A stretch of DNA of 64,000 nt, from the NCBI RefSeq assembly GCF_041902385.1, contig NZ_CP169244.1, positions 1,240,001 through 1,304,000 on the forward strand, read 5' to 3'. The DNA is from Arcticibacter sp041902385 (GTDB lineage: Bacteria; Bacteroidota; Bacteroidia; Sphingobacteriales; Sphingobacteriaceae). The position numbers and the translations under genes were made by a program. Each line of letters opens with the position of its first letter. Position 1 is the first letter of the stretch. The notes under the pieces were generated by a model, which saw only the letters and a program-made list of their open reading frames with translations, was not told the origin of the DNA and did no database searches. Positions 26,041 through 34,309 of this stretch are shown here, piece after piece.

Positions 26041-27036
26041 ATGAGTTCAATTGAAATTACAAAAGATACCTACCTGCAGTGGTACGAATCAATGCTGCTG
26101 ATGCGCAAGTTCGAAGAAAAAGCCGGACAGCTGTATGGCCAGCAGAAAATAAGAGGCTTTTGCCACTTATACATTGGTCAGGAAGCCGTTGTTGCAGGCG
26201 CAATGTCAGTTCTGAGGCCTGAAGACTCTATGATCACAGCCTATCGCGATCACGCTCACGCTCTTGCAAAAGGGATGTCGGCAAATTCCATCATGGCTGA
26301 GTTGTACGGAAAAGCGACAGGCTGTTCGAAAGGAAAAGGAGGCTCAATGCACATGTTCAGCAAAGAACACAAGTTCTTTGGCGGACATGGGATCGTAGGT
26401 GGCCAGATTCCTTTAGGTGCTGGAATTGCCTTTGCAGAAAAATATCTTGGTACCGACAATGTATGTGTATGTTACATGGGTGACGGTGCTGTAAGGCAAG
26501 GATCTCTTAACGAAACTTTCAATATGGCCATGATCTGGAAGCTTCCGGTGATATTTGTCTGTGAGAACAACGGATACGCCATGGGAACTTCTGTAGCAAG
26601 AACCACCAACATGGAGGACATCTACAAGATCGGGCTTGGATTCGATATGCCTTCTGAACCTGTTGACGGGATGGATCCGGTAGCGGTTCATAATGCGATG
26701 GATGCTGCTGTTCAGCGGGCACGTGCAGGCGAAGGACCTTCTTTCCTTGAGATCCGTACCTATCGTTATAAAGGCCACTCCATGTCTGATCCTGCGAAGT
26801 ACCGGACCAAAGAAGAACTTGAGAGATATAAGGCCAAAGACCCTATTGGTGTGGTAAAGCATGCTATTGTTGAAAATAATTACGCTGACGAAGCCTGGTT
26901 TGAAGAAATCGACAAGAAAGTAAAGGCTATAGTTGAAGAATCAGTGAAGTTCGCTGAAGAATCACCATGGCCGGATCCATCCGAACTGTACAAGGACGTA
27001 TATGTTCAGGAAGATTATCCTTTTATTAGAAGCTAA
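26041..27036 (+). CDS. pdhA: Pyruvate dehydrogenase E1 component, alpha subunit
   Basis: A 331-aa thiamine-diphosphate-binding E1-alpha. It shows RKFEEKAGQLYG, RDHAHALAKG, GKGGSMHMF, and the TPP-binding stretch from MGDGAVRQG to CENNGYAMGT. YKGHSMSDPAKYR is the phosphorylation-loop region. With E1-beta it decarboxylates pyruvate and reductively acetylates the lipoyl groups of E2, encoded 30 nt downstream. The E1-beta gene is not in this window, so the complex is encoded at split loci. Confidence 0.96.
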   Translation: MSSIEITKDTYLQWYESMLLMRKFEEKAGQLYGQQKIRGFCHLYIGQEAVVAGAMSVLRPEDSMITAYRDHAHALAKGMSANSIMAELYGKATGCSKGKGGSMHMFSKEHKFFGGHGIVGGQIPLGAGIAFAEKYLGTDNVCVCYMGDGAVRQGSLNETFNMAMIWKLPVIFVCENNGYAMGTSVARTTNMEDIYKIGLGFDMPSEPVDGMDPVAVHNAMDAAVQRARAGEGPSFLEIRTYRYKGHSMSDPAKYRTKEELERYKAKDPIGVVKHAIVENNYADEAWFEEIDKKVKAIVEESVKFAEESPWPDPSELYKDVYVQEDYPFIRS

Positions 27037-27066
27037 ATATTTGTCAGACAAAAAACCGTATATAAA

Positions 27067-28737
27067 ATGGCTGAAGTAGTTCGCATGCCCAAAATGAGCG
27101 ATACCATGACCGAAGGGGTGATCGCAAAGTGGCACAAAAAAGTCGGCGATAAAGTAAGCTCAGGAGACCTGATTGCTGAAGTAGAAACCGATAAAGCAAC
27201 AATGGATTTTGAATCCTATCAGGAAGGCACGATTCTGTATATTGGGGCAGAAGAAGGCTCAACTGTTCCTGTGGATTCTGTTATAGCTGTATTGGGGAAC
27301 GAGGGGGAAGATTATAAAGCTGCGCTTGAAGGAGCTGGATCGTCAAAGACCGATTCTGTTGAAAAGGCAAGCTCTACCGCAGAAACAAGCGACAAACCAG
27401 AAACTAAGGTTCCGGAAACGGAGCAGCCGACTGCAAAAGGTCCGTCTGTAGATCCTGAATCTCTTGGTGCTACTGTTATCCGTATGCCTCTTTTAAGTGA
27501 TACGATGACAGAAGGCGTTATTGCTGAATGGCATAAGAAAGTCGGAGATCAGATCAAGAGCGACGATACGCTTGCTGATGTTGAGACCGATAAAGCGACA
27601 ATGGAAGTTACCGCCTATGCAGAAGGTACACTCCTGTATATCGGTGTTGAGAAAGGCCAGGCCGCTAAAGTGAATGACATCATTGCTATTGTAGGAAAGG
27701 AAGGTACCGATGTAACTCCTCTTCTTCAAGGCGCTCCGGTAACCTCTAATGCCTCAGAAGGAAAGAAAGAAGAGGAGAGCAAGACTGCTGCACCAGCACA
27801 AAACGAAGCTGAAACAGTATCTTCTGACTCTGATGCGCGTGTAAAAGCATCCCCGCTTGCGAAGAAAATTGCAAAAGACAAGGGAATCGACCTCTCTCAG
27901 GTGAAAGGTAGTGCCGAAGGCGGCCGCATTGTGAAGAAAGACGTTGAAAACTTCAGCCCGTCTGCTCAGCCAGCTGCCGCTCCGGCAGAGACTGCTGCTC
28001 CAAAAGAAGCAAAGAAGGACGCTCCTGCAATCACTATTCCTACATATATCGGAGAAGAGAAGTTTACAGAAAAACCAGTGACGCAAATGCGTAAAACCAT
28101 TGCGAGAAGGCTTTCTGAAAGCTTGTTCACTGCTCCTCACATCTATGTAACCATGAGCATCGATATGGACAGCGCTATTGCTGCCCGTGCGAAAATGAAC
28201 GAATTCTCTCCTGTAAAGATTTCCTTTAATGACATGGTGATCAAGGCTGTGGCTGTTGCACTGAAACAGCATCCAGGTGTAAATTCATCATGGAGAGGCG
28301 ATAAGATCCGTGTTAACGAACATGTAAACGTGGGTGTTGCTGTAGCTGTTGACGAAGGCCTCCTTGTTCCTGTCGTTCGCTTTGCGGATGGCAAGTCTCT
28401 ATCTCATATCTCTGTTGAAGTAAAAGATTTTGCACAAAGAGCAAAAGCTAAGAAACTTCAGCCAGCTGACTGGGAAGGTTCTACGTTCACAGTATCCAAT
28501 CTGGGTATGTTTGGTGTAGATGAATTCTCAGCCATCATCAATCCTCCTGATGCTTGTATCCTTGCTATTGGGGGTATTCAGCAGGTGCCGGTGGTTAAGA
28601 ACGGCGCAGTGGTTCCGGGTAACATCATGAAGGTTACGCTTAGCGCAGACCACCGTGTAGTGGATGGTGCTATGGGTGCTGCATTCCTGCAGACCTTCAA
28701 GACCCTTCTTGAAGAGCCCGTAAGACTGTTAGTATAG
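27067..28737 (+). CDS. pdhC: Pyruvate dehydrogenase E2 (dihydrolipoamide acetyltransferase) with two lipoyl domains
   Basis: A 556-aa protein. Lipoyl domain 1 is about residues 1-77 and lipoyl domain 2 about 137-212, each with the lipoylation site TDKATM. Linkers are rich in Ala, Pro, Glu and Lys. The peripheral subunit-binding domain is about 259-295 (SPLAKKIAKDKGIDL, GRIVKKDV) and the catalytic domain about 325-556 carries the active-site ADHRVVDGAMGA. It transfers acetyl from lipoyl-lysine to CoA. It follows pdhA and ends before a strong terminator. The symbol follows common Bacteroidota usage (aceF elsewhere). Confidence 0.95.
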   Translation: MAEVVRMPKMSDTMTEGVIAKWHKKVGDKVSSGDLIAEVETDKATMDFESYQEGTILYIGAEEGSTVPVDSVIAVLGNEGEDYKAALEGAGSSKTDSVEKASSTAETSDKPETKVPETEQPTAKGPSVDPESLGATVIRMPLLSDTMTEGVIAEWHKKVGDQIKSDDTLADVETDKATMEVTAYAEGTLLYIGVEKGQAAKVNDIIAIVGKEGTDVTPLLQGAPVTSNASEGKKEEESKTAAPAQNEAETVSSDSDARVKASPLAKKIAKDKGIDLSQVKGSAEGGRIVKKDVENFSPSAQPAAAPAETAAPKEAKKDAPAITIPTYIGEEKFTEKPVTQMRKTIARRLSESLFTAPHIYVTMSIDMDSAIAARAKMNEFSPVKISFNDMVIKAVAVALKQHPGVNSSWRGDKIRVNEHVNVGVAVAVDEGLLVPVVRFADGKSLSHISVEVKDFAQRAKAKKLQPADWEGSTFTVSNLGMFGVDEFSAIINPPDACILAIGGIQQVPVVKNGAVVPGNIMKVTLSADHRVVDGAMGAAFLQTFKTLLEEPVRLLV

Positions 28738-28778
28738 CTTAATGCCCCGACTTTACTGCTGGGACAATCGATAAGAAT

Positions 28779-28813
28779 AAGAAAGGCGATCTGATAACAG
28801 ATCGCCTTTCTTT
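28779..28813 (+). terminator. Terminator after the E2 gene
   Basis: A 15-bp stem (AAGAAAGGCGATCTG with its complement), a 4-nt loop and a T-rich tail. It ends the pdhA-E2 transcript and faces the convergent YhbP-like gene. Confidence 0.88.
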
Positions 28814-28834
28814 ATTTCCTGCCCTGCCGGAACT

Positions 28835-29299
28835 TCACTTAAGGTCCGGCATGTTTGCACTCCAGGTCAGCTTTGTTCCGAAGCCTAATGTGTTGTCTGT
28901 AAATTTTACCCAGCCAAGGCGAACTATCCATAAGTCGCCGCTCATTGCCATGGCAAAAGGGTATTTCCGATAGTAGACCTTCTGGAGATCAGATAAGACG
29001 GTTCCTTCGGGCTTTTCAAAAAGCCCTGAAAACTGTATTCCCTTAACCTTGCCAGTAATCAGCTTATCCGGGAGAACAGAGCCGGCCACGCTATGATTCT
29101 CAAGCCCAATCACGACATGACGAGTCTCGCCAGAGGACTTAAATATTAAAGCGTTGTGCTCCAGAGAATAGGCATAGAAGCAGGTAGCACAATATGGACT
29201 GTTATCTTTACTGACTGCCAGTGTTAAAACAGTTTGAGATTGAAGGAATGTCACTATCCTTTTGTCAATAGCCGTAATGGCTGCTTCTGGTTCGGTCAT
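28835..29299 (-). CDS. YhbP/UPF0306-like FMN-binding split-barrel protein
   Basis: A 154-aa pyridoxamine-5'-phosphate-oxidase-like split barrel. The pattern SPYCATCFYAYS, GETRHVVIGL, VAGSVLPDKLITGKVKGIQF and KFTDNTLGFGTKL closely follows, as I recall it, the E. coli YhbP family, whose function is unknown. It is the last gene of a three-gene cassette: its ATG overlaps the ferredoxin stop by 4 nt (29296-29299). Coupling to a ferredoxin and a U32 protein hints at a redox or flavin role in the same pathway. Confidence 0.82.
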   Translation of the reverse strand: MTEPEAAITAIDKRIVTFLQSQTVLTLAVSKDNSPYCATCFYAYSLEHNALIFKSSGETRHVVIGLENHSVAGSVLPDKLITGKVKGIQFSGLFEKPEGTVLSDLQKVYYRKYPFAMAMSGDLWIVRLGWVKFTDNTLGFGTKLTWSANMPDLK

Positions 29300-29526
29300 T
29301 TTATTTGTTCAACTTTTATAATATTGACGGGACAGTGAAGAGCAGCGCTTCTATTCTCTTCATATTCGTCATCCCCTACAACTACAGTGTAAAAACCTCT
29401 CTTTTCGACTCCCTGAATTAAGGTACATTTCCCGTCCCTTCTTGAAATCCGCCACCTGTAACTTGCAGCCTCCACACATGCGTTGCAGCCAATGCACTTT
29501 GCCCGCTGCTGAGTGATACGAACCAT
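29296..29526 (-). CDS. Small single-cluster ferredoxin
   Basis: A 76-aa ferredoxin with CIGCNAC (Cys11, 14, 17) and a distant CysPro (Cys65, HCPVNII), plus Cys34, enough for one 3Fe-4S or 4Fe-4S cluster. Its ATG overlaps the stop of the U32 gene by one base, and its stop overlaps the YhbP-like start by 4 nt. In E. coli the U32 tRNA hydroxylase TrhP is reported to depend on the ferredoxin YfhL. A dedicated electron donor to the U32 protein is therefore a reasonable inference. Confidence 0.9.
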   Translation of the reverse strand: MVRITQQRAKCIGCNACVEAASYRWRISRRDGKCTLIQGVEKRGFYTVVVGDDEYEENRSAALHCPVNIIKVEQIK

Positions 29527-30764
29527 CAGGCGTCTACCAACTTGTACAGCTTATCTGAGGGCCTTACCTTTTCACCTAAAGCCATAGAGAATACGTCGCC
29601 TTTCTTTACCCGCCCTGTTGGTCTGTCGTTCACACGCAGCTCATTTACGATGGTCTGAACGACGCCGGTAGTGGGGCCGGTTATAAGGATCTCATCCCCA
29701 ACATCAAGAGTTTGAGACTCCATCCGGAACTCTCCTGACTTTACATTATCGAAGTACTTCACGCCTTTGCCGAGATATACCTTCCGTTTAGTGGCCTTTG
29801 AGCCGTAAACATTACTCCATTCTCCCATCTTCCTGCCCAGATAGTAACCTTCCCAAAAGCCCCTGTTGAAGACTGTAGATAAGCGCTCCTTCCAGCTCTC
29901 GATCTTCTCTTCCGTATATGTACCTTCGAAGTATGCGTCGATCGCCTCGCGGTAACACTTTACAACAGTGTATACATAGTCAGCGCTGCGTCCGCGTCCC
30001 TCAATCTTCAGAACCTTAACATCTGCATCCAGGATTTTATCAAGGAAGTCAATTGTACAAAGGTCCTTGGCAGACATAATGTACTCATTGTCGATCTCAA
30101 ACTCTACCCCTTGTTCCTTATCGGTTACGATATAACTGCGGCGACAGTTTTGGATACATGCTCCCCGGTTTGCTGATGCAAAGTCGGAATGAAGGCTCAT
30201 ATAGCACTTGCCCGATACTGCCATACAAAGCGCGCCATGCGCAAAAATCTCCAGTTCCACCAGCTTACCTGAGGGCCCGGTTATATTTTTCCGTCTGATC
30301 TCACGAGTAATAGCTGCCACCTGCATTAAGCTAAGTTCTCTCGCCATCACCATTACATCCGCATATTCAGCAAAAAAGCTAACGGTCTCTATGTTGGTGA
30401 CATTAGATTGAGTGGAGATATGAACGGGAATTCCCACTTTACCTGCATAGTGTATAGCGGCGAAGTCTGATGCAATGACTGCATCAACATTATTCGCTTT
30501 TGCCGCATCTACGATACTTTTCATCAAACTGATATCATGATCGTAGAGGATGGTATTAAGAGTGAGGTAACAGCGTATATTGTGTTCCTTGCATATGGCA
30601 GAGATGCGTGACAGATCATCAATTGTAAAATTATTACTGGATCGGGCCCGCATATTCAACTGCTCGATTCCAAAATACACGGAATCTGCTCCTGCCTTTA
30701 TCGCCGCCGTCAGCGATTCAAATGATCCGGCAGGTGCCAGTAATTCTACTTTATTCTTTTGCAT
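29526..30764 (-). CDS. U32 family protein, TrhP/YegQ-like (probable tRNA U34 hydroxylation)
   Basis: A 412-aa protein from ATG 30764 (MQKNKVELLAPAGS); a longer frame reaches 30830 but its first 22 residues do not look like the family. U32 hallmarks are LLAPAGSFESL, AGADSVYFG, ISTQSNVTN and the Cys set in ALCMAVSGKC with RGACIQNCRR, expected to hold an Fe-S cluster, as in UbiU/UbiV and TrhP. A C-terminal beta domain (about 330-412) suits TrhP, which makes 5-hydroxyuridine at tRNA position 34. It is fused in expression to a ferredoxin and a YhbP-like gene. Older annotation as collagenase/peptidase U32 is probably misleading. Confidence 0.85.
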   Translation of the reverse strand: MQKNKVELLAPAGSFESLTAAIKAGADSVYFGIEQLNMRARSSNNFTIDDLSRISAICKEHNIRCYLTLNTILYDHDISLMKSIVDAAKANNVDAVIASDFAAIHYAGKVGIPVHISTQSNVTNIETVSFFAEYADVMVMARELSLMQVAAITREIRRKNITGPSGKLVELEIFAHGALCMAVSGKCYMSLHSDFASANRGACIQNCRRSYIVTDKEQGVEFEIDNEYIMSAKDLCTIDFLDKILDADVKVLKIEGRGRSADYVYTVVKCYREAIDAYFEGTYTEEKIESWKERLSTVFNRGFWEGYYLGRKMGEWSNVYGSKATKRKVYLGKGVKYFDNVKSGEFRMESQTLDVGDEILITGPTTGVVQTIVNELRVNDRPTGRVKKGDVFSMALGEKVRPSDKLYKLVDA

Positions 30765-30851
30765 TTCACGAGGATTAACCACATTACAAAATTTTGCATT
30801 TTTTTTGCTATAAAATATGATCTCCATCAAGTATGGAAAAAGAAAGAGTCC

Positions 30852-30859
30852 TATTTTTG
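30852..30859 (+). promoter_or_regulatory. Putative -7 box of the ThrE-type operon
   Basis: TATTTTTG fits TAnnTTTG, 28 nt before the start at 30887. There is no TTG at the ideal spacing. Confidence 0.4.
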
Positions 30860-30886
30860 CATCGATTCTGAAAAACTGTCAATTCT

Positions 30887-31660
30887 ATGACGTCAAACTT
30901 AAAGAATACCGAAATTAAAGAACTGGGAGATACCTTATTAGAGATTGGCTCACTCTTGTTAAGCGCAGGCGCCAGCACTGGACGAATCAGAAATACGATC
31001 ACAAGAATTTCCGACTCTTTTGGCTATAACACCGAGTTTGTGATTAACAACAGGACTCTTCTGCTCACGTTAAGCGACGAGAATGATGAGTACTTTTTCA
31101 ATAGTTTGAAACGATCATCTCCTCATGGTGTCAACTTCAAGCTTTTGACCGGTATCAGCAGACTAAGCTGGCAGGTAGTAGAAGACAGGCTCACAGTCAG
31201 CCAGATAAACGAACAGATCAGCCGCATGGTGGCTCTTCCTCATTACGACAGATGGAAAGTGCTCACACTTGTTGGCCTTGCGGGCTCGGCATTTTGCAGG
31301 GTAAACGGTGGCGAAGCTCTCGACCTTATTGCTGTCTTTATCGCTACCTTCATTGGCCTCTATGTAAGACAGGAAGCAGTCAAGCTTAGATTTAACACCT
31401 ACTTGTGTATTTACTTCGGTTCGCTAACCGCGTCTTTAATTGCTGGCGCCGCTGTTAAATTCGGAATGGATTACATTCATTTCCCGGCATATACCACTTC
31501 CGTATTGTTCCTCATCCCCGGAGTTCCCCTCATAAACACATTCTCAGACATGATTGAAGGAAATCTTCAGAATGCTATCATAAGGGGCATGAACGGCCTG
31601 ATCATGTCATTCGCAATTGGACTGGGGTTGTTAACATCGACATTCATATATCAGTTTTAA
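30887..31660 (+). CDS. Threonine/serine exporter family protein, large subunit (YjjP/ThrE N-type)
   Basis: A 257-aa protein. The soluble N-terminal half has LLEIGSLLLSAGASTGRI and the C-terminal half has about five membrane helices (RWKVLTLVGLAGSAFCRVNGG, YTTSVLFLIPGVPLINTFSD). This is the ThrE N-terminal (DUF1212) pattern. In E. coli the two-gene form YjjP-YjjB exports succinate; in corynebacteria fused ThrE exports threonine and serine. It is followed after 3 nt by the small subunit. Confidence 0.9.
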   Translation: MTSNLKNTEIKELGDTLLEIGSLLLSAGASTGRIRNTITRISDSFGYNTEFVINNRTLLLTLSDENDEYFFNSLKRSSPHGVNFKLLTGISRLSWQVVEDRLTVSQINEQISRMVALPHYDRWKVLTLVGLAGSAFCRVNGGEALDLIAVFIATFIGLYVRQEAVKLRFNTYLCIYFGSLTASLIAGAAVKFGMDYIHFPAYTTSVLFLIPGVPLINTFSDMIEGNLQNAIIRGMNGLIMSFAIGLGLLTSTFIYQF

Positions 31661-31663
31661 GAC

Positions 31664-32161
31664 ATGGAGTGGTTACTTATATTCGAAAAGTGCATCTGGT
31701 TCGGACTTGCGGCAACCGGATTTGCGGTCCTGTTTAACGTCCCGGCAAAGAATCTGCCCACTATTTATCTTATGGGAGCCGCTGGTGGTATAACGAAAGT
31801 TCTCACCATGCACTTCGGTGGCAACATCGTATTTGGTTCTTTATATGGGGCGACCGTAGTCGGCTTCCTGAGCATCTATTTTGCTCACAGAAGGCATTCT
31901 CCCCCGCCGGTGCTTGCCATTCCTTCAGTTATCCCGATGATTCCCGGGATCTTAGCATATAAGATGATCATCGGCCTTATCAGGCTAGCCGCAGATATCG
32001 ATCCCGCTACGTATTCGCAGACCTTGTCAGAAACAGTGAACTACGGGTTGAAAGTGATGTTCATCCTGATGTGTCTGGCGGGAGGTGTTGCCATTCCAAT
32101 GCTGATCACAAGGAAGCAGTCTGCCAAGGAACTAAAGTTCAAAAGAAGGAGAAATTCCTGA
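31664..32161 (+). CDS. Threonine/serine exporter family protein, small subunit (YjjB/ThrE C-type)
   Basis: A 165-aa membrane protein with about four or five helices, including GLAATGFAVLFNVPAKNL, FGGNIVFGSLYGATVVGFLSI and IPSVIPMIPGILAYKMI, matching the ThrE C-terminal (DUF3815) half. It pairs with the gene 3 nt upstream to form one exporter. The transcript ends at the terminator at 32352-32402. Confidence 0.9.
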   Translation: MEWLLIFEKCIWFGLAATGFAVLFNVPAKNLPTIYLMGAAGGITKVLTMHFGGNIVFGSLYGATVVGFLSIYFAHRRHSPPPVLAIPSVIPMIPGILAYKMIIGLIRLAADIDPATYSQTLSETVNYGLKVMFILMCLAGGVAIPMLITRKQSAKELKFKRRRNS

Positions 32162-32351
32162 CCGGAAAGAAAACAGATACGCACATCTAAAAAAGTGATG
32201 TCTAAAGAGGACTATTAAACCCCAAGACGATAAAACGCTCTTCAATACAAAGCGGCAGCACGTATAAGATCTTTCATTGTAAGGGCAGATAGTTGCATTC
32301 AAGACAAAAAAAGTTCATAAGCTCGACTCTCAACAAGGATGGAAGTCAGAT

Positions 32352-32402
32352 AAAAAAAGGAAGAGGCTGAACTCACTTATGAGACAGCCTCTTCCTTTTT
32401 TT
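32352..32402. terminator. Bidirectional terminator
   Basis: An 18-bp stem (32352-32369 with 32385-32402) has A7 and T7 at its base and a 15-nt loop. It lies between the plus-strand exporter genes and the convergent phosphorylase homolog and can serve both. Confidence 0.88.
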
Positions 32403-32418
32403 ATCTACGAACGGAACG

Positions 32419-34071
32419 CTATCTGGCAAACATTACTTCGTAATATTCAGCTGCCATTCGACCCGATTCAAAAGCCGGAGCAACTTCAGCAGCGGCAGTC
32501 TTAACAATCGAAAGCCACTTATCCTGGTCTTTATAATACAATGGTAATACATCACTCTCCAGTGTTTCGATCAAGGTCTGAGCCTCCAGCTTGTCTTTCT
32601 CTTCAAAAGAAAGGTGATCAGGAGCGGGCTGAATGAGGAAGCAGTTCTCTTTATCCTTCGCAAACTCAGGAATCCATCCGTCAGGAATAGAAAGGTTGAC
32701 ACACCCGTTCATAGCTGCAGTCATCCCACTCGTACCTGAAGCTTCACGATACATTCTTGGGTTATTCAACCAGACGTCTGACCCCTTCTTGAGCATCGCA
32801 GACAGTTTAAGCTCATAGCCTGTGAGCACGGCACAATTCGGGATAGCCTTTGTGCGGTTAATTATACTATTAAAGGTGTCGATAGCACCATAATCCTGAG
32901 GATAAGGCTTCCCGGCCCAGATGATTTGAATGGGGTATTCAGAATTTGAAACAAGCTTTATAAATCGCTCCCAGTCATGCATAAGCAGGTCGGCTCTTTT
33001 ATAACCCGCAAACCTCCTGGCCCATACTACGGTCAGTACATTCTCGTCGAACAACTTTCCGCACTGATCAGCCACGATCTCAAAAAGAGCTTTTTTCATC
33101 TCTTTTTTCCTGGCAATAATTGCCTGATTATCTCCGGCTGCGAATGCCTTTTCGATGGCAGCATCCTTCCAGTAGGTGGTATTCTGAGCATTGGTAATTG
33201 AAGTGATCTCTGCGATGCCGGCATTACCCTTCCACATATCTCTTGACACCTCTCCATGCAGTTTAGAAACAGCGTTTGCTTTTCCTGCAAACTTTAAAGC
33301 ACCAAGGGTGTAGTTAAACGCGGGGCCATCTATTCCAAGTATCGACTTTACCTCCGCTTCATTCAAGCCATAGAAGAACGACATATCCTGAAGCAGCGAG
33401 TATGCGTGCTCTTCATTCCCGGCTGCTTCCGGAGTATGAGTGGTAAAAACAACCCGCTTTTTAACTTCCTCTACACTCTTGAACTTAGAATAAAGATAGA
33501 AATTGAGCGAGATGGAATGGCCTTCATTCATATGATAAAGGGAATCATCACGGCCGATCTGGTCAAGCAGCTTCGCTCCGCCAGTTCCCAACAGTATTGA
33601 CTGTGCTACACGGGTAGCTTCATTAGAATCATACAAGCGGTGACAGATGCTTCTCGACACTTCATCATTTTCAGGAAGATCTGTACTTAGCAAAAATAAG
33701 GGGGCCGACTTAAATACATCCGGCTTAAGCAGCCATGCTCTGACGTGAACAGGAGAATCATGAATCGGAATCGTGAACTGGATTCCTGTATCTTCAAGAA
33801 AAGAGTATTGCTTCTCAATAAAGGCCGGCTTCATAGTGCCATTCGTATCTCTAACCTGATCGTAGTATCCATACTTCCAAAGAATACCTACCCCCACCAG
33901 GTTTTGCTTCAATTCATAAGCGCTCCGCAGATGGGAGCCCGCGAGGAATCCAAGACCCCCACTATAAATCTTTAGTGCCTGATCTATCGCAAACTCCATT
34001 GAGAAATATGTAACAGGGGTTGCATATTTCTGGTCGTGTTCATAGCTAAAAATGTCCTTAGTTGTAATCAT
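32419..34071 (-). CDS. Alpha-glucan phosphorylase family protein (GT35-like), Thr at the PLP-lysine position
   Basis: A 550-aa short-form glucan phosphorylase homolog. It has YFSMEFAIDQALKIYSGGLGFLAGSHL at the start (split here as YFSMEFAID and GGLGFLAG), HMNEGHSI, FTTHTPEAAGNE, VWARRFAGYKRADLL and the C-terminal EASGTSGM. Phosphorylases remove glucose from glycogen or maltodextrin as glucose 1-phosphate using PLP bound to a Lys in EASGTxxMK. Here the codon after Met is ACT (Thr451), so the Schiff-base Lys is missing. The protein is otherwise well conserved. It may use another mechanism, act as a binding or regulatory protein, or represent a lineage-wide variant. A glycogen synthase gene lies at 62755. 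Confidence 0.85.
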   Translation of the reverse strand: MITTKDIFSYEHDQKYATPVTYFSMEFAIDQALKIYSGGLGFLAGSHLRSAYELKQNLVGVGILWKYGYYDQVRDTNGTMKPAFIEKQYSFLEDTGIQFTIPIHDSPVHVRAWLLKPDVFKSAPLFLLSTDLPENDEVSRSICHRLYDSNEATRVAQSILLGTGGAKLLDQIGRDDSLYHMNEGHSISLNFYLYSKFKSVEEVKKRVVFTTHTPEAAGNEEHAYSLLQDMSFFYGLNEAEVKSILGIDGPAFNYTLGALKFAGKANAVSKLHGEVSRDMWKGNAGIAEITSITNAQNTTYWKDAAIEKAFAAGDNQAIIARKKEMKKALFEIVADQCGKLFDENVLTVVWARRFAGYKRADLLMHDWERFIKLVSNSEYPIQIIWAGKPYPQDYGAIDTFNSIINRTKAIPNCAVLTGYELKLSAMLKKGSDVWLNNPRMYREASGTSGMTAAMNGCVNLSIPDGWIPEFAKDKENCFLIQPAPDHLSFEEKDKLEAQTLIETLESDVLPLYYKDQDKWLSIVKTAAAEVAPAFESGRMAAEYYEVMFAR

Positions 34072-34256
34072 AGTAGCAAATTATGCAATAAAATTTATAT
34101 TCTAACAAAATGATTGAGAACGTGAAAAAGTGCAAATGTTGTTTCTTTATACTTGATTTCAAGAATAAAAGTTTCAACGCTTGTTAAGAAACGGGCCCAA
34201 GGAAGGATTATCTCACACAAGATTGCCGCGTTAGGAGGAGCAAAATACTTAAACAC

Positions 34257-34290
34257 GAATGCCTGGCAGCGCTTACTCTGCCAGGCATTC
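34257..34290 (-). terminator. Hairpin 3' of the class II aldolase gene
   Basis: A 13-bp perfect stem (GAATGCCTGGCAG with its complement) has an 8-nt loop and lies 20 nt past the stop on the minus strand. The U-tract is weak, so termination may be inefficient or Rho-assisted. Confidence 0.55.
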
Positions 34291-34309
34291 CATATTGGTT
34301 TTAAGAACC

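Noticed and set aside
29526..30764. U32 protein as a secreted collagenase or peptidase
   Set aside because: No signal peptide; the Cys set and the ferredoxin partner fit an Fe-S RNA- or quinone-modifying enzyme better.
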